DNA from: Brachycybe producta
Lineage: Eukaryota; Arthropoda; Diplopoda; Playtdesmida; Andrognathidae
DNA: 64,000 nt
Assembly: GCA_036925085.1 (NCBI GenBank)
Contig: JAUPFP010000014.1
Location: 3,103,501-3,167,500, forward strand
Direction of reading: 5' to 3'
Shown here: positions 43,996 through 55,122 of the stretch, piece after piece
How the letters are laid out: every line of letters starts with the position of its first letter
Position numbering within the stretch: position 1 is the stretch's first letter
Notes under the pieces: generated by a model
Database searches by the model: none
Told to the model about the DNA's origin: nothing
What the model saw: only the letters and a program-made list of their open reading frames with translations
Position numbers and translations under genes: made by a program

Positions 43996-44136
43996 GACAC
44001 ATTTAATTTGTCCGTGTAGTGCTAGATTGCGCCCCTGTCTCGCCATAGAAATACATAAGACATCATCACAATGTATTTCTATGAAGTCGGTGGCGCCGCC
44101 TAGCACTACACGAACAAATTAAACGTGTAAACAGCC
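43996..44136. mobile_element. PalC copy
   Basis: CACATTTAATTTGTCCGTGT and TCTCGCCATAGAAATACA are mirrored by TGTATTTCTATG, GGTGGCGCCGCCTAGCAC and CGAACAAATTAAACGTG. The left GGCGCC is altered. Confidence 0.75.
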
Positions 44137-44595
44137 TTCTGAAATCACTATTAAGAAGTAGCATCAGGAGACTTGGAGAGCGCTCGACTACGAGTCATCT
44201 TCATGCTGACAGTCTTTAGGTTAGGTTGTTACGTTACACACCAGATGGCGCTGCGAAATTATGAAGACGACTCCAACCCAACCTTAGAGGTCAGTTAAAG
44301 ATAACCTTGCAACAGAACAGATGTCATTGAGATCACTCTAAAGTGTCTCTAGAGGCATTTTAAAAATCTAACAACTGAACTGAGGGCAACTTAGATCACT
44401 CTTAGTGTTGTTTTAAGTGACAACCAGAATCATTATTTGGCCGTTGGCGCTTTGTCACAACATGTTTCACTCCACTCTATAGAGAGTGAAGTCAAAAACT
44501 GTCGATTACTCAATATATAGAGTGAAAATCTACACTGATCAGTGTGATCTTATTCACTCTGTGCAATTTGTATGTGTGATATCACTGATATGTAA
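44137..44595. other. Non-coding with a weak palindrome
   Basis: ACGAGTCATCTTCATGC near 44200 is partly mirrored by TATGAAGACGACTCC near 44260 around ACCAGATGGCGCTGC. No gene. Confidence 0.45.
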
Positions 44596-44790
44596 ATAAA
44601 CTGTCAATCTACGGAATCAGTCAATGTGCATATTGCCTAGGCAAACTGCAAAACCAAACTGCTAGTAAATCTGGCAAAATTCAACACCTAAAATGTATTC
44701 AATTTTACAGATTAACTAGTATTTTTTGGTGGTTTTGCATATTGTCTAGGCAATATGCACATTGACTGATTCTGCAGGATTGATAGTAAG
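44596..44790. mobile_element. PalE copy
   Basis: CTGTCAATCTACGGAATCAG and ATATTGCCTAGGCAAACTGC are mirrored by GCATATTGTCTAGGCAATAT and GACTGATTCTGCAGGATTGA. Confidence 0.8.
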
Positions 44791-45548
44791 GGGGGGGGGG
44801 AACAATAACGTTTTCTCTTGGGTTTTCGTGCGACATTGCAATAAATTACGTTGAAATAAAAATTTTGTTTTGCAAAAAAAAAAATCTTTGAATAGGAGGA
44901 CGACTAGGAGAGTAGGACGCGATAAAATTTAATTATCGCGTAACGTGAACGAACGAAAGAGAGAGAAATCATTATTATTTAGGCACAAAAGAGATAGATA
45001 GATAGAGAGATGTCTCTCTCTCTCTCTCCCTTAAATGAATCCATCCCCATCCCACCCCATATACACACACCCCTCTTTTTTCCAAATTGCATTCACATTG
45101 AAACGTATTCATTATAAAAGAAGAGACGGAGAGAGAGAGAGAGAGAGAGATCTTGGATAATTACGTTTTTAATCATCAACGATCGGACCGAAAATTAATT
45201 ACGAAACACACATTTGCAGAAACCACCTCACTTCACCCCTTTAAACCCTTCTCCCCCCCTCCCTATTTTTGTAATAAGAAGAAAACAAATAATAAGTTTG
45301 GTTTGGGGGTGGGGGGTTGAGGAGGACATTTCGTTTCACCCACCCCCCACCCCTCCCCTTAATCATCTTCTTTCAGAGATTAATTAATCCAAACAAAAAA
45401 AAAACATCTTTCAAAACTAAATTAAAATCACATTTTTTTGAAACTTTTTCATTTTTTTTTTTTTTTGCAAATCAAAGAGACTGGTTAGAGGCTAGAGGTC
45501 TTTTTATTATTAAAATACTGCTCAATTAAGATGGCTTTATAGCTGTTA
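44791..45548. other. Non-coding, GA and CT microsatellites
   Basis: GATAGATAGAGAGA near 44993, (CT)n near 45013, (GA)n near 45129 and an isolated PalF arm near 45480. No gene. Confidence 0.5.
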
Positions 45549-45720
45549 CTGTCAATCTGCATATTGCCTAGGCAATCTGCAAAACAACCAAACCTTCTAG
45601 TAGTGGAATTTTTGCAAGAATCAATATCTAAAATGTATTGAACTTTTTAAAGTTTCACTAGTAGTTTTTGGTGGTTTTGCAGACTGCCTAGACAATTTAC
45701 AGATTCTTATATTCTACCTT
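45549..45720. mobile_element. PalE copy, worn
   Basis: CTGTCAATCTGCATATTGCC and TAGGCAATCTGC are mirrored by GCAGACTGCCTAGACAATTT. The outer right arm is lost. Confidence 0.7.
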
Positions 45721-46284
45721 TCAGGAGAGTAAAATTTTAATATTTAGCCTCTACATCCAACCTTCAATTCCACTCCATAATTCATTTATGAATTAAGAAA
45801 GTTAAAGGATTTTTTTTTTTTCAAATATAAATTTTGCGTTTTTTTTTTTTGGAACCACAAAATAATAAATTACTAAAAGTGAAAAACACATAATAATAAT
45901 AATAAGATAGTTAATTTTGTAAAATATCTTCAATCTTGAAAGAGGAGGAGGACTTGAGTAAAATTTAAATTAACAATCATGTTGATCGTAAAGAAGAAGA
46001 AGCTGCCCGGGTCGGTCGGTCGGTCGGTCGGCCACTAAACTATGAGAAGAATAACTTCAAGGAATGTAATTTTTACGATAAGCCAACGAACTGACCACAG
46101 GTCAAGCCCTTCTAATTTGAAAACTAAATATTAAAATTAACGAAAATTTCTTTTTTTTTTAAAAAAACCTCTTTAAAAATAGGTTTCAAATTCAAGAAGA
46201 ATTACTTACGACTTGAACTCTCTCTGAACAGGCGCCTCAACAATTGAACAAAGAAGACTAGAAGAGGAATTTCAGTAATTTCTC
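45721..46284. other. Non-coding, GGTC microsatellite
   Basis: (CGGT)n at about 46012-46031, A and T runs elsewhere. No gene. Confidence 0.5.
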
Positions 46285-47175
46285 TTTCAGAATTAGTAAA
46301 ATTAAGAAAGAAACTTGAAATTTGTTTTAAAAACTAGAAGGGTATATAGTTCAATCACTTCATGTTTGCTATATATCTTTCAAAATAAACTTTTTTGTTT
46401 ATAAAAAGTTTATTTTCAAAGATATCATATGTTTGTACATGAAGAAAATACCCTTCTAGTTTCTAAAACACTTTTCTAGTTTCTCTTTCAAATTTTTTTT
46501 ACTCATCCTTGAAAGACAGAAATAAACAAAAAAGTTCAATCTTTCAAAATAAGCTTTTTATGTTAAGTTTGAAAATGACCCAACTTTTAATTTTTTACAT
46601 TTTTTTTTTCTGTAAAAAGTTTATTTTGAAAGATATCAACATGAAAATTACCCTTAAGTGATTACGCTACCCTTCTAGTTTCTAAAATACTTTCTAGTTT
46701 CTCTCTTTAATTTTGCTCTCCTGAAAGATAGAATTTATGGAAAGTTTATTTTGAAAAATTATCAAAAATATATTTTAGTAAATCGTTTCAAGAGAAATCT
46801 AGTTTTTAACAAACTTTACCTGTTTTATGACAAACTTCGATGTGTTTTAGAAACTAGAAGGGTATAATAGTACAATCACTTCATGTTTGCTATATATCTT
46901 TCAAAATAAACTTTTTTATTTAATTATTTTGTTTATAAAAAGTTTATTTTCAAAGATATCAAAAATCAAACAAACATGAAGAAAATACCCTTCTAGTTTC
47001 TAAAACACTTTTCTAGTTTCTCTTTCAAATTTTTTTAACTCATCCTTGAAAGACAGAAATAAACAAAAAAAAAAGTTCAATATTTTCATATTTGATATCT
47101 TTCAAAATAAGCTTTTTATTGTTAAAAGTTTGAAAATATTCTTAAATGATTGTATTACCCTTCTAGTTTTTTTCT
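46285..47175. mobile_element. Cluster of PalD copies
   Basis: Palindromes at about 46285-46515, 46545-46735 and 46845-47055, plus a part at 47080-47175. Each has AACTAGAAGGGTA and ACCCTTCTAGTTTCTAAAAC arms around ATCTTTCAAAATAAACTTTT. The first and third are closely alike in order and detail about 540 bp apart, so part of the cluster is a segmental duplication. Confidence 0.75.
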
Positions 47176-47854
47176 TTCTAATATTTTTTTTTCCTTAAAA
47201 ACAAGAATGAAAAATCAGCTGTTTATATAAAAGAAAGCCTTAAAGTTAATTATTTTTTTTAAGTTTAGCTTTGTTTAAAGCATAGTTTTAAGAATTACAA
47301 ACCTATAAATAAAATTATTTTACCGGAACCGAGTAAAAAAGAATAAAGGAGGACGGAGGAGGAGGAGGAGAGAAGATTCCGAAAACATTCTGAAAATCAC
47401 CGGGAGATTTGAAGTGTTGAGGGGCCGAAGGATTGGGGAGTTGACTGGGAAGAAAAAAATGGGAGGAGGTTAGGGTTAAGGACCCCATGTGGTGAAGAAA
47501 CTTGGTGTCTTTTCAAATAAGACAGAAATTTACGCAGAAAATTGTTGAAAGATAACAGAAAATGGAAAAAAAGGGGGGGGGGGGATGTAAAAATCAGAGG
47601 GGATAATATAGAGAGGAGGGGGGAATACCCTTTTCTAAGATAAAAACCACCCCTTTCGATAAGAAAACCCCCTTTAAAAGTGAGGGGAGGAAGACAATAG
47701 ATAAAATAATGGACTCGCGAGCCACTCGTTGATCACCTTCATATTGCCATTGTTTCTCTATGGCAGTTAAATGTTATAGCAATCACGCTATTGTTACTTG
47801 AAGACATGATTTTTTATAATAATTTAAAAAAAAAAACATTAATTGTAAAATTGA
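47176..47854. other. Non-coding
   Basis: GGAGGAGGAGG near 47358 and a G run near 47575. No gene. Confidence 0.5.
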
Positions 47855-48085
47855 AAAGTGTGTTAAAAACTAGAATGGTTAACTGTGTATCATTAGCATT
47901 AAAATTCAATGCAGAAATCTTTCAAAATAAACTTTTTTATAAACGAAAATGACAAAAATAACGTCTACTTAAAATAGGGAACCATCTTAAGCCACCATAA
48001 AAAGCTTATTTTGAAAGATATTAAATATGAAAATACTTCTAAAGTGATTGAAATACCATTCTAGTTTCTAAAAAAACATTTCCAA
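47855..48085. mobile_element. PalD copy
   Basis: GTGTGTTAAAAACTAGAATG through TCTTTCAAAATAAACTTTTT is mirrored by AAAAGCTTATTTTGAAAGAT and CCATTCTAGTTTCTAAAAAA. Confidence 0.7.
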
Positions 48086-48271
48086 GACAAGAATTATAAT
48101 CAGAATTCGAGAGGCGTTTACACTTCAATAACTTAAGTATCTTTATATTGCTTTTCTAATTTGTTGTCCCTCTGCCATAGGTCATTTGAGCTGCTTGTTG
48201 AGTATTAATTCAAATTCAAACGAAGAAGAAATTAAAAGATGTCGTTTTGCTTTAAGATGGTGGCTATTTAA

Positions 48272-48389
48272 ACATTTAATTTGTCCTGTGTAGTGCTAGA
48301 CGGCGCCACTGTCTTCCCATATAGAAATACAATGGGAAGACGGTGGCGCCGTCTAACACTACATAGACAAATTAAATGTTTAAACAGCG
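48272..48389. mobile_element. PalC copy
   Basis: TTTAAACATTTAATTTGTCC, then GTAGTGCTAGACGGCGCCAC, are mirrored by GGTGGCGCCGTCTAACACTA and GACAAATTAAATGTTTAAAC. The central loop is shorter than in the other copies. Confidence 0.8.
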
Positions 48390-48489
48390 TTTTTAGAAGT
48401 TGGGTCATTAACTCATTATTCAAAAAGCTTATTTTGAAAGATACGAAAAATACCTCTTAAATGATTATTGAGCTACCATTCTAGATTTT

Positions 48490-48680
48490 TGGTGTGAGCA
48501 TGCGCATTACAGTTTATTGTTTTCCATAGGAAAGCATGTTAACATTAGCAGCGTCATCTATTGCTTAATGCAGGAAGTTTACTGTAAAGTCGACCAATAG
48601 ATGGCGCTGCTAACATTAATCTGCAATCGCCTTCCTATGTAAAACAATAGACTGTAATGCGCATGCTCACACCAAGTTAC
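48490..48680. mobile_element. Palindromic element ~190 bp
   Basis: GGTGTGAGCATGCGCATTAC, TTGTTTTCCATAGGAAAGC and AACATTAGCAGCGTCATCTA are mirrored by TAGATGGCGCTGCTAACATT, CCTTCCTATGTAAAACAATA and GTAATGCGCATGCTCACACC. Arms of about 85 bp, no coding content. Confidence 0.75.
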
Positions 48681-48725
48681 AATGCTCAAACGCTAGTTTA
48701 TTTTGCTCCTCAAAGTCTTTGAAAG

Positions 48726-48934
48726 TGAGGCAATTAGAAATCGGGACAAACTGAAGTTGGCTCCGCCCTTTTTATGACGACCGACAACTTCTAATTTGGT
48801 TGGTTATGTTAGTCTGACGTCACATGCTCCGCCCTTTTCAACGTCAAACCACACAACAAACCAATTAGAAGTTGCCGGTCGTCATATAAAAGGGCGGAGC
48901 CAACTTCTGTTTGTCCCGATTTCTAATTGTCTGT
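48726..48934 (+). mobile_element. PalA copy (loop forward)
   Basis: The left end is changed to TGAGGC; right end GTCTGT. The flanks CTTTGAAAG and CTTTGAGAG match at 8 of 9. Confidence 0.9.
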
Positions 48935-49334
48935 CTTTGAGAGAGAGAGGGAGACATTTTGCATTTTAAAAGAGTGAGTACCTATGTGTGTCGGAAATTA
49001 AAATGTCAACTTTTAATTTAATATTTAGGTGAACTTTAAAAGGTCAAAAATAAAATCAAAATCTTGTTAAAACAGCCATTAAAAAAGGACAAGTGACACA
49101 CTTTTTATAAAAAAAATGAGACCCTGAGAGCAGAAAACAATAGAAAAAACACTCAAAAAGTAGAAAAATCCCTCGCATTTTGGAGTGTTGCCAAATGGGT
49201 TAAAGAAACTTTTCACCAGGTGGCGCCACTTACACTTAAATTCAGTAAAATATAAGCAACACAGATAAGAGACAGACAATAAGCGCCGCCAAACATCATA
49301 AATTTCAAATACGAGAAATACTGTTTTAAACAAA
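48935..49334. other. Non-coding
   Basis: AT-rich, with CACCAGGTGGCGCCACTTAC near 49216, the best CTCF-like match in the window. No gene. Confidence 0.5.
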
Positions 49335-50170
49335 CTTAAAAGAATTTTCAAGATTTATTTAAAAACTAGAAGAGTAAATGAAGATTTTATAAGTTAAGTT
49401 TAATTATAGATTGTTAAAAATAAACTTTTTTATCAAAGTTTTAAACCTTTCGTAGTTTTTGTTTCAACCAGTCATAAAAAAAAGTTATAATTTAAAAATA
49501 TTCATTATGCAAATTAGCCCTTCTAGTTTCTAAATAAATCTTTGAAGTTCTTTCAGATGCAAAATAAAAATAAACCTGAAAGTGTTTTAGAAACTAGAAG
49601 TGCAACTCAACCAAATTGAGGGTTATTTTTATGTTTAATATCTTTCAAAATAAGCTTTTTATGAGAGTTTGAAAAATGTCCCAATTTTTGTCTACAAAAA
49701 AAAAAGCTTATTTTGAAAGATATCAACATGAAAATACTACAAGCAATTATAAATCGGGACGAACATGAAGTTGGCTCCGCCCTTTTTATGACGACCGGCA
49801 ACTTCTAATTGGTTGGTTATGTAGTCTGACGTCACATGCTCCGCCCCTTTTCAACGTCGAACCACACAAACCAATTAGAAGTTGCCAGTCGTCATAAAAA
49901 GGGCGGAGCCAACGTCTGTTTGTCCCGTTTTCTAATTACCTGTACTTCTAATTGGTTGGTTATGTAGTCTGACGTCACATGCTCCGCCCCTTTTCAACGT
50001 CGAACCACATAACAAACCAATTAGAAGTTGCCGTTCGTTATAAAAAGGGCGGAGCAAACGTTGTTTGTCCCGATTTCTAATTGTCTGTGAAAATACACAC
50101 TCTCTCTTGTGATTGAGTTGCCCTTCTAGTTTCTAAAACACTTTCTAGTGTTATGAAAGCTAGAATACTC
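49335..50170. mobile_element. Two PalD copies, the second interrupted by PalA
   Basis: The first spans about 49335-49560 (AAAAACTAGAAGAGTAAATG to GCCCTTCTAGTTTCTAAATA). The second starts near 49565 (GTGTTTTAGAAACTAGAAG), is split at GAAAATAC by PalA and ends near 50160 (GCCCTTCTAGTTTCTAAAAC). Confidence 0.75.
49739..50088 (+). mobile_element. PalA copy plus partial tandem repeat (loops forward)
   Basis: A full copy, 49739-49943, is followed by a second lacking its left ~50 bp (49944-50088). The outer flanks GAAAATACT and GAAAATACA match at 8 of 9, so one insertion was later partly duplicated. Confidence 0.9.
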
Positions 50171-50944
50171 AATCAAGAATTCGAAAAATCAGCTTTTTAT
50201 AAACCATTTTAAAACGAATTTCCATTAAAGATGAGTTTTAAAAAATGTCGTTAGAGGTCGCTGTCATCTCCTTTTGCTTACAACTTCCACCCCTTCCTCC
50301 CCCCTTTTAAAATTAGTTACCAAATTCCCCTCCCAAAAATCCCCTTTTTCTTTTAGTTAAAACTGAAATTGCGTCGAAATAAAAAAAACAAGCTTTTCTA
50401 GAAGAAAAAGGAGAAAGAAAAAAATTCAATAAATGTTTTACTTTTAAATAATTAATGATTTCAATCAATAACAAGAGTTCCGTTTCTTTTTTAGTTTCGG
50501 AAATTAAATTCCCGCCCCTTTTTTCTCTCTCTCCCCCCCCCCTCTCTGTCTATCTTTCTCTTTTATCGGACAACCTACTCATTAACATAAATGTCACTTA
50601 ATATAATATATATAAAACAATATAACCTAGGGATAATTAGCGACATGATAGGGAAAAAACGAAGCTCATGTTTTGGTTAATAATGTTCACCTTACTTCCT
50701 TCCTCCCCTCTTACTAATGCCCTTAATGTTAAACAACTAATGGACTGATCCACACCACCTACTTTAAACCCTCCTCTCCTCCCTTTCGCTTGTGACTCGC
50801 TCTTTCCCTCAACTGTCCATCATCATCATCATCATTATCGGCCTTTCTAGCCTCTAACCCTCTCCTCGTTAACGTCTAATTTAAACGAATCTAATCTCCC
50901 GCACATTCTCTTTCAATCATTAACCAGAAAAATACGTTTTTCAG
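50171..50944. other. Non-coding
   Basis: C and T runs; CATCATCATCATCAT near 50820; CCTTTCTAGCCTCTAACCCT near 50843 is a PalF-type word. No gene. Confidence 0.5.
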
Positions 50945-51030
50945 TCAAAGAACCTAGTTAGAGGATAAAGTTATAGTAATAGCTTTAGATGCTAGCTTGA
51001 ACTTTAGCCTCTAACCAAGTTCTTTAACTG
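50945..51030. mobile_element. PalF copy
   Basis: TCAAAGAACCTAGTTAGAGG is mirrored by CCTCTAACCAAGTTCTTTAA around a TAGCTTTAGATGCTAGC centre. Confidence 0.75.
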
Positions 51031-51107
51031 TAAAATGCATTTTTTTTTTCCTTCTGGTTGCTATAATTATCATTACGGTAAAAAGAATTACGCTTTTATG
51101 CAAACAA

Positions 51108-51192
51108 AGGTTAGGCTGGTTAGAGGCTAGAATACTTCCGAAAATTAAAACACTGCATTGTATGTTAACTAGCCTCTAACCAGTCTCTTTTA
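51108..51192. mobile_element. PalF copy
   Basis: AAAGGTTAGGCTGGTTAGAG with GCTAGAA is mirrored by ACTAGCCTCTAACCAGTCTC and TTTT. It stands 50 bp from the start of the 51.2-kb array. Confidence 0.75.
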
Positions 51193-51239
51193 ATTGCTAA
51201 AAATGATTCTTTTTGCATAATTCATTAACATTGTCATTA

Positions 51240-52240
51240 GCCCTTTCTAGCCTCTAACCTTATTAATGTCTAATTTAAACGCGTCTAACACGTCTTTCAA
51301 ACACTGATTATCCGTCTGAAGCCTTTCTAGCCTCTAATCACCCTCATTAACGTCTAATTTAAACATGTCTAGCCTCTCTTGCTCGCGCTCTTTCAAACAC
51401 TGACCATCTTCGCAATAATCATCAACCTTTTTAGCCTCTAACCTCCTCATTAATGTTAATTTAAACGTGTCTAACACGTATTTCATTCACTGATTGTCCA
51501 TCATTTGCCTTTCTAGCCTCTAATCGCCCTCGATAACGTCTAATTTAAACATGTCTAGCCTCTCTTGCTCGCGCTCTTTCAAACACTGACCATCTTCGCA
51601 ATAATCATCAACCTTTTTAGCCTCTAACCTCCTCATTAATGTTAATTTAAACGTGTCTAACACGTATTTCATTCACTGACTGTCCATCATCTACCTTTCT
51701 AGCCTCTAATCGCCCTCATTAACGTCTAATTTAAACATTTCTAGCCTCTCTTGCTCGCCCCTCTTTCCCTTTCAGTCACTGACCATCTTTATAATCATTA
51801 TCATCAGCCTTTCTAGCCTCTAACCTTATTAATGTCTAATTTAAACGCGTCTAACACGTCTTTCAAACACTGATTATCCGTCTGAAGCCTTTCTAGCCTC
51901 TAATCACCCTCATTAACGTCTAATTTAAACATGTCTAGCCTCTCTTGCTCGCGCTCTTTCAAACACTGACCATCTTCGCAATAATCATCAACCTTTTTAG
52001 CCTCTAACCTCCTCATTAATGTTAATTTAAACGTGTCTAACACGTATTTCATTCACTGATTGTCCATCATTTGCCTTTCTAGCCTCTAATCGCCCTCGAT
52101 AACGTCTAATTTAAACATGTCTAGCCTCTCTTGCTCGCCCCTCTTTCTCTTTCAAAAACTTGACCATTTTTACAATTCATCATCATTAGCCTTTGTAGCC
52201 TCTAACCTCACTAATTAACGTCTAATTTAAACGAGTCTCT
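51240..52240 (+). repeat. ~186-bp tandem repeat with a 566-bp higher-order unit
   Basis: CCTTTCTAGCCTCTAATC recurs at about 51321, 51507 and 51692 (spacing 186 and 185). CTCTAACCTTATTAATGTCT at 51253 recurs at 51819, 566 bp later, followed again by the same order of variant units. Each unit holds several TCTAGCCTC words and GTCTAATTTAAAC. CTAGCCTCTAA is the arm of PalF; two PalF copies stand just upstream. Confidence 0.9.
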
Positions 52241-52930
52241 GTTTCGCGCTTTCTTTCTCTCTCTTTCCCTACAAGCCGAGTTCATTTTCGGCTGAGAGGG
52301 AGAGAGTAGAGGCTAAGGTTTGTGTACTCAAGTTCTTTTTTTTTTTTCAAATATATAAAAAGGCAGGAGAAAAAAAAATCCAGACATAAACAATAGAAAA
52401 ATATCTCTGGAAAAGAAGAGAGAAAAGTAGGCCACGGTCCACCCCAATTAAAGACTTCTCTCTCTCTCTCTTTCGCGCGCGCGCCCGCCCGCCCGCCCGC
52501 GCTCAAGAGTCGCTTTCTTTCGGAGGGTTTTTTTTTTTCAGATCAAGACACACAAAACTGTTTTCTCACCTGAAAACAAAGCACAAAAAAAAACCTCCTC
52601 CTCCTTCTCGAATAAAACTTAAATAAATATTAATAAAAATGACACATTTGTTTTAGACGTTTGTCATTCATCAAATACTTAAAAGACAGTTTTTTTGCAG
52701 CTGTCAAAATATATATATTTATATTTGGTTTTCAACAATATTCGTAAAAAACTACAGAGAAAACAAGAAAAATAATCGATTAGTCTCTCTTGGAAACAAA
52801 CAAAAAAAAACCCAGAGCAACAGAAACGCATCCGCAAATACATCCACAAACGCAACCCCTTTTATCCGTGTTTAAAACAATATAAATATTTTAAATTAAT
52901 AAAAAAACAGCATTATTTTTTTTTAGTTAA
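52241..52930. other. Non-coding
   Basis: (CT)n then (GC)n and (CCCG)n tracts near 52458-52502, then A and T runs. No gene. Confidence 0.5.
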
Positions 52931-52956
52931 AAATGCTGCTGACCCGTTTTGTTTAG

Positions 52957-53142
52957 ATGATTCCAACGGCGGCGGTAACGGCGACCGATGAAGACAACAA
53001 AAAAAGTACGGTTTTTTTTTCGGAAATCAAATCGTACGTAAAATCAGCTTTTAGCGGTAAAGAAACGGCGCGAAAGCGGCCAAACATAGACGCTAGAAAG
53101 GCGGAGTGGCGGCGGCGACGACGACGACGACGGCGCTTTTAG
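52957..53142 (+). CDS. Short CpG-rich open frame of unknown status
   Basis: A 61-codon frame that is GC- and CpG-rich compared with both flanks. It reads as an acidic start (TATDEDNKK), a middle with FFSEIKSYVKSAFSGKE and an Arg-rich end (nine Arg in a row). A TTTTGTTTAG just before the ATG could be a splice acceptor. I do not recognise the protein. It could equally be a CpG-rich promoter or 5' leader on either strand; the Arg run comes from a GGCGACGACGACG microsatellite. No conserved domain is visible. Confidence 0.2.
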   Translation: MIPTAAVTATDEDNKKSTVFFSEIKSYVKSAFSGKETARKRPNIDARKAEWRRRRRRRRRF

Positions 53143-54884
53143 TTATCTTATTTTTACTATTTTTAAGTTCAATTCTCTCTTGTTTTGTTGGCCATTCTCT
53201 TCTTAAACACAAAAGAAAACACAAAACAAGAAGAATCCCTCGTTATTAAACTTATCACAACTCACACACACACGCATTCAAGATATTCCATGAAAAAAAA
53301 ACCATCAAATTTGGAAACAATTCCGTAAAAGACAAAAACGTAGATGCGTACAAAACACACCGGACTCAAAATCACATAATTTTCTTCGGACAAAATACAA
53401 CAAACACGCTTTTTTAACTCATATTAAACTCCTCAACCAATAGCTGAACAATGCCGACACTACGCGGCGCTCGCATCGCTCTCATGTATCGAAATACTAA
53501 GAGGAACGACATAGGAGAATAAATCTCAATATCGTATTCACAAATAATTTTAAGTTTTATTCGTATTTTTTTTATTGAATTTCAATACTTCGATTCTATT
53601 CTTATTATCAAATAAAACGGAGATTAAAAGTAAAATTTGCTTCTCAATGTTCTCATATATCAACTCTGCTGTGAATCTTAGTGAATCTCGTAAATGATTT
53701 TGTCATCTATGTCGTCTCCTTTGAAGAAAAAAGAAAAAAAAGACGGATTCATATTTTTTAGATCCGCAAACCGCAATCGAGTACAGTAACGCCATCTATA
53801 CCAAAACTACGACTCTATTTTAATAACTTTCATTCATGTATTTAATTTGTTACACAAAAAACACATAATGAAGTAGCCATTTTGTGTCATTATTAAATTG
53901 GAATATATAATTTAAAATTTTATATTTTCTTTTGTTCTTAAAATTTCATAATTATTAATTAACTAATATAACCTGTTTCTCATTTAGTTTAAACTAAATA
54001 TTTATACATTACCTTATTAAACAAAATTTAAAGTCATTTATATACATTTATAGTGAAGTAACATTAGGACACAAAATGGCAATATTAGATTAAAGATTTT
54101 TTTTTATAAATAATATTATATCTCATGAAACTTTTTTTTATAAATAAAAGTTTTAATACAATTTTAATTAACTTTTGAGCCCATTTAAAGCGTCAAGATA
54201 ATTAAACAATTCAATTTTTCTTTTGCAAATGAATTTTTTTTTTCAAAATCTTTTTTACATTATTGCAACCATAATATTAAAAAAAACTCAAATACATGGA
54301 GAAAAAAAAAGTTCTAAAACGTAACGCCATCTATTGGTGATAAAATGAAACTGTTAATAGAAATCTTTCAATAACATGTAATATGTGAAGAATGGACGCG
54401 GGGGCCAAGCCACATGGCACATATTACACTAATAAGTTATCGATCGTAGAAATAAAGGGGGGGGGGGGGTTGGGGGGCCGACGTTGAATGTAATACGTTT
54501 TCATCCTACAAAATAAAATGTAATAAACCTTTCGTTACTGAATCCCTGCATCTCTCTTTCTACACACAACTCTATTTAATTGAAAACCGTCAGGAAAAAT
54601 GCACATTTTTTGGCGGGATGAAAAGAGAGAGTTAGGGGCCCTCTTTCTCTGCTTTTAAATGTGGGCCACCACTCTATACGCCCACATACATTGGCCCTCC
54701 TTCTTTCATATCATTGTGTGTGTGTTTTTTGTTGCACTTATCAGAATAAAAATAAATAAATCTTTTAGAAGAAGAAAAAAAATAAGATGAAATAAAACCA
54801 CTTAAAAAAGGACACTTTTTTAAGTGAAAAATGAAAAAAAAAAACGTCTCTATAGAATTCAGAACATAAAAGAAATAGTATTTA
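53143..54884. other. Non-coding AT-rich
   Basis: TGAATCTTAGTGAATCTCGT near 53672 repeats the sequence at 27020. A CGCCATCTATTGG motif near 54323 and a G run near 54458. No gene. Confidence 0.5.
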
Positions 54885-54990
54885 GATAAACTTGAAAGTG
54901 TTTTTAGAAACTAGAACAGTAACCGGATCATTTAAGAGTAATTTTATGTTATTAATAGGCCTACTTGTTATCTTTCAAAATAAACTTTTT
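54885..54990. repeat. PalD half
   Basis: ACTTGAAAGTGTTTTTAGAA, ACTAGAACAGTAACC and TCTTTCAAAATAAACTTTTT are the left half of PalD. Confidence 0.65.
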
Positions 54991-55122
54991 ATGGCAACTC
55001 TCTCTCAACATTTGGCTGTTTTTTTTTTTGGACCTTAGTTTTTATTTTCTTCGCATTTTTGTTTAGCCCAACTTCAAGTGAAAAATGAAAATGTAAAATT
55101 CGAAATTTGCTATTTTTAAGAG

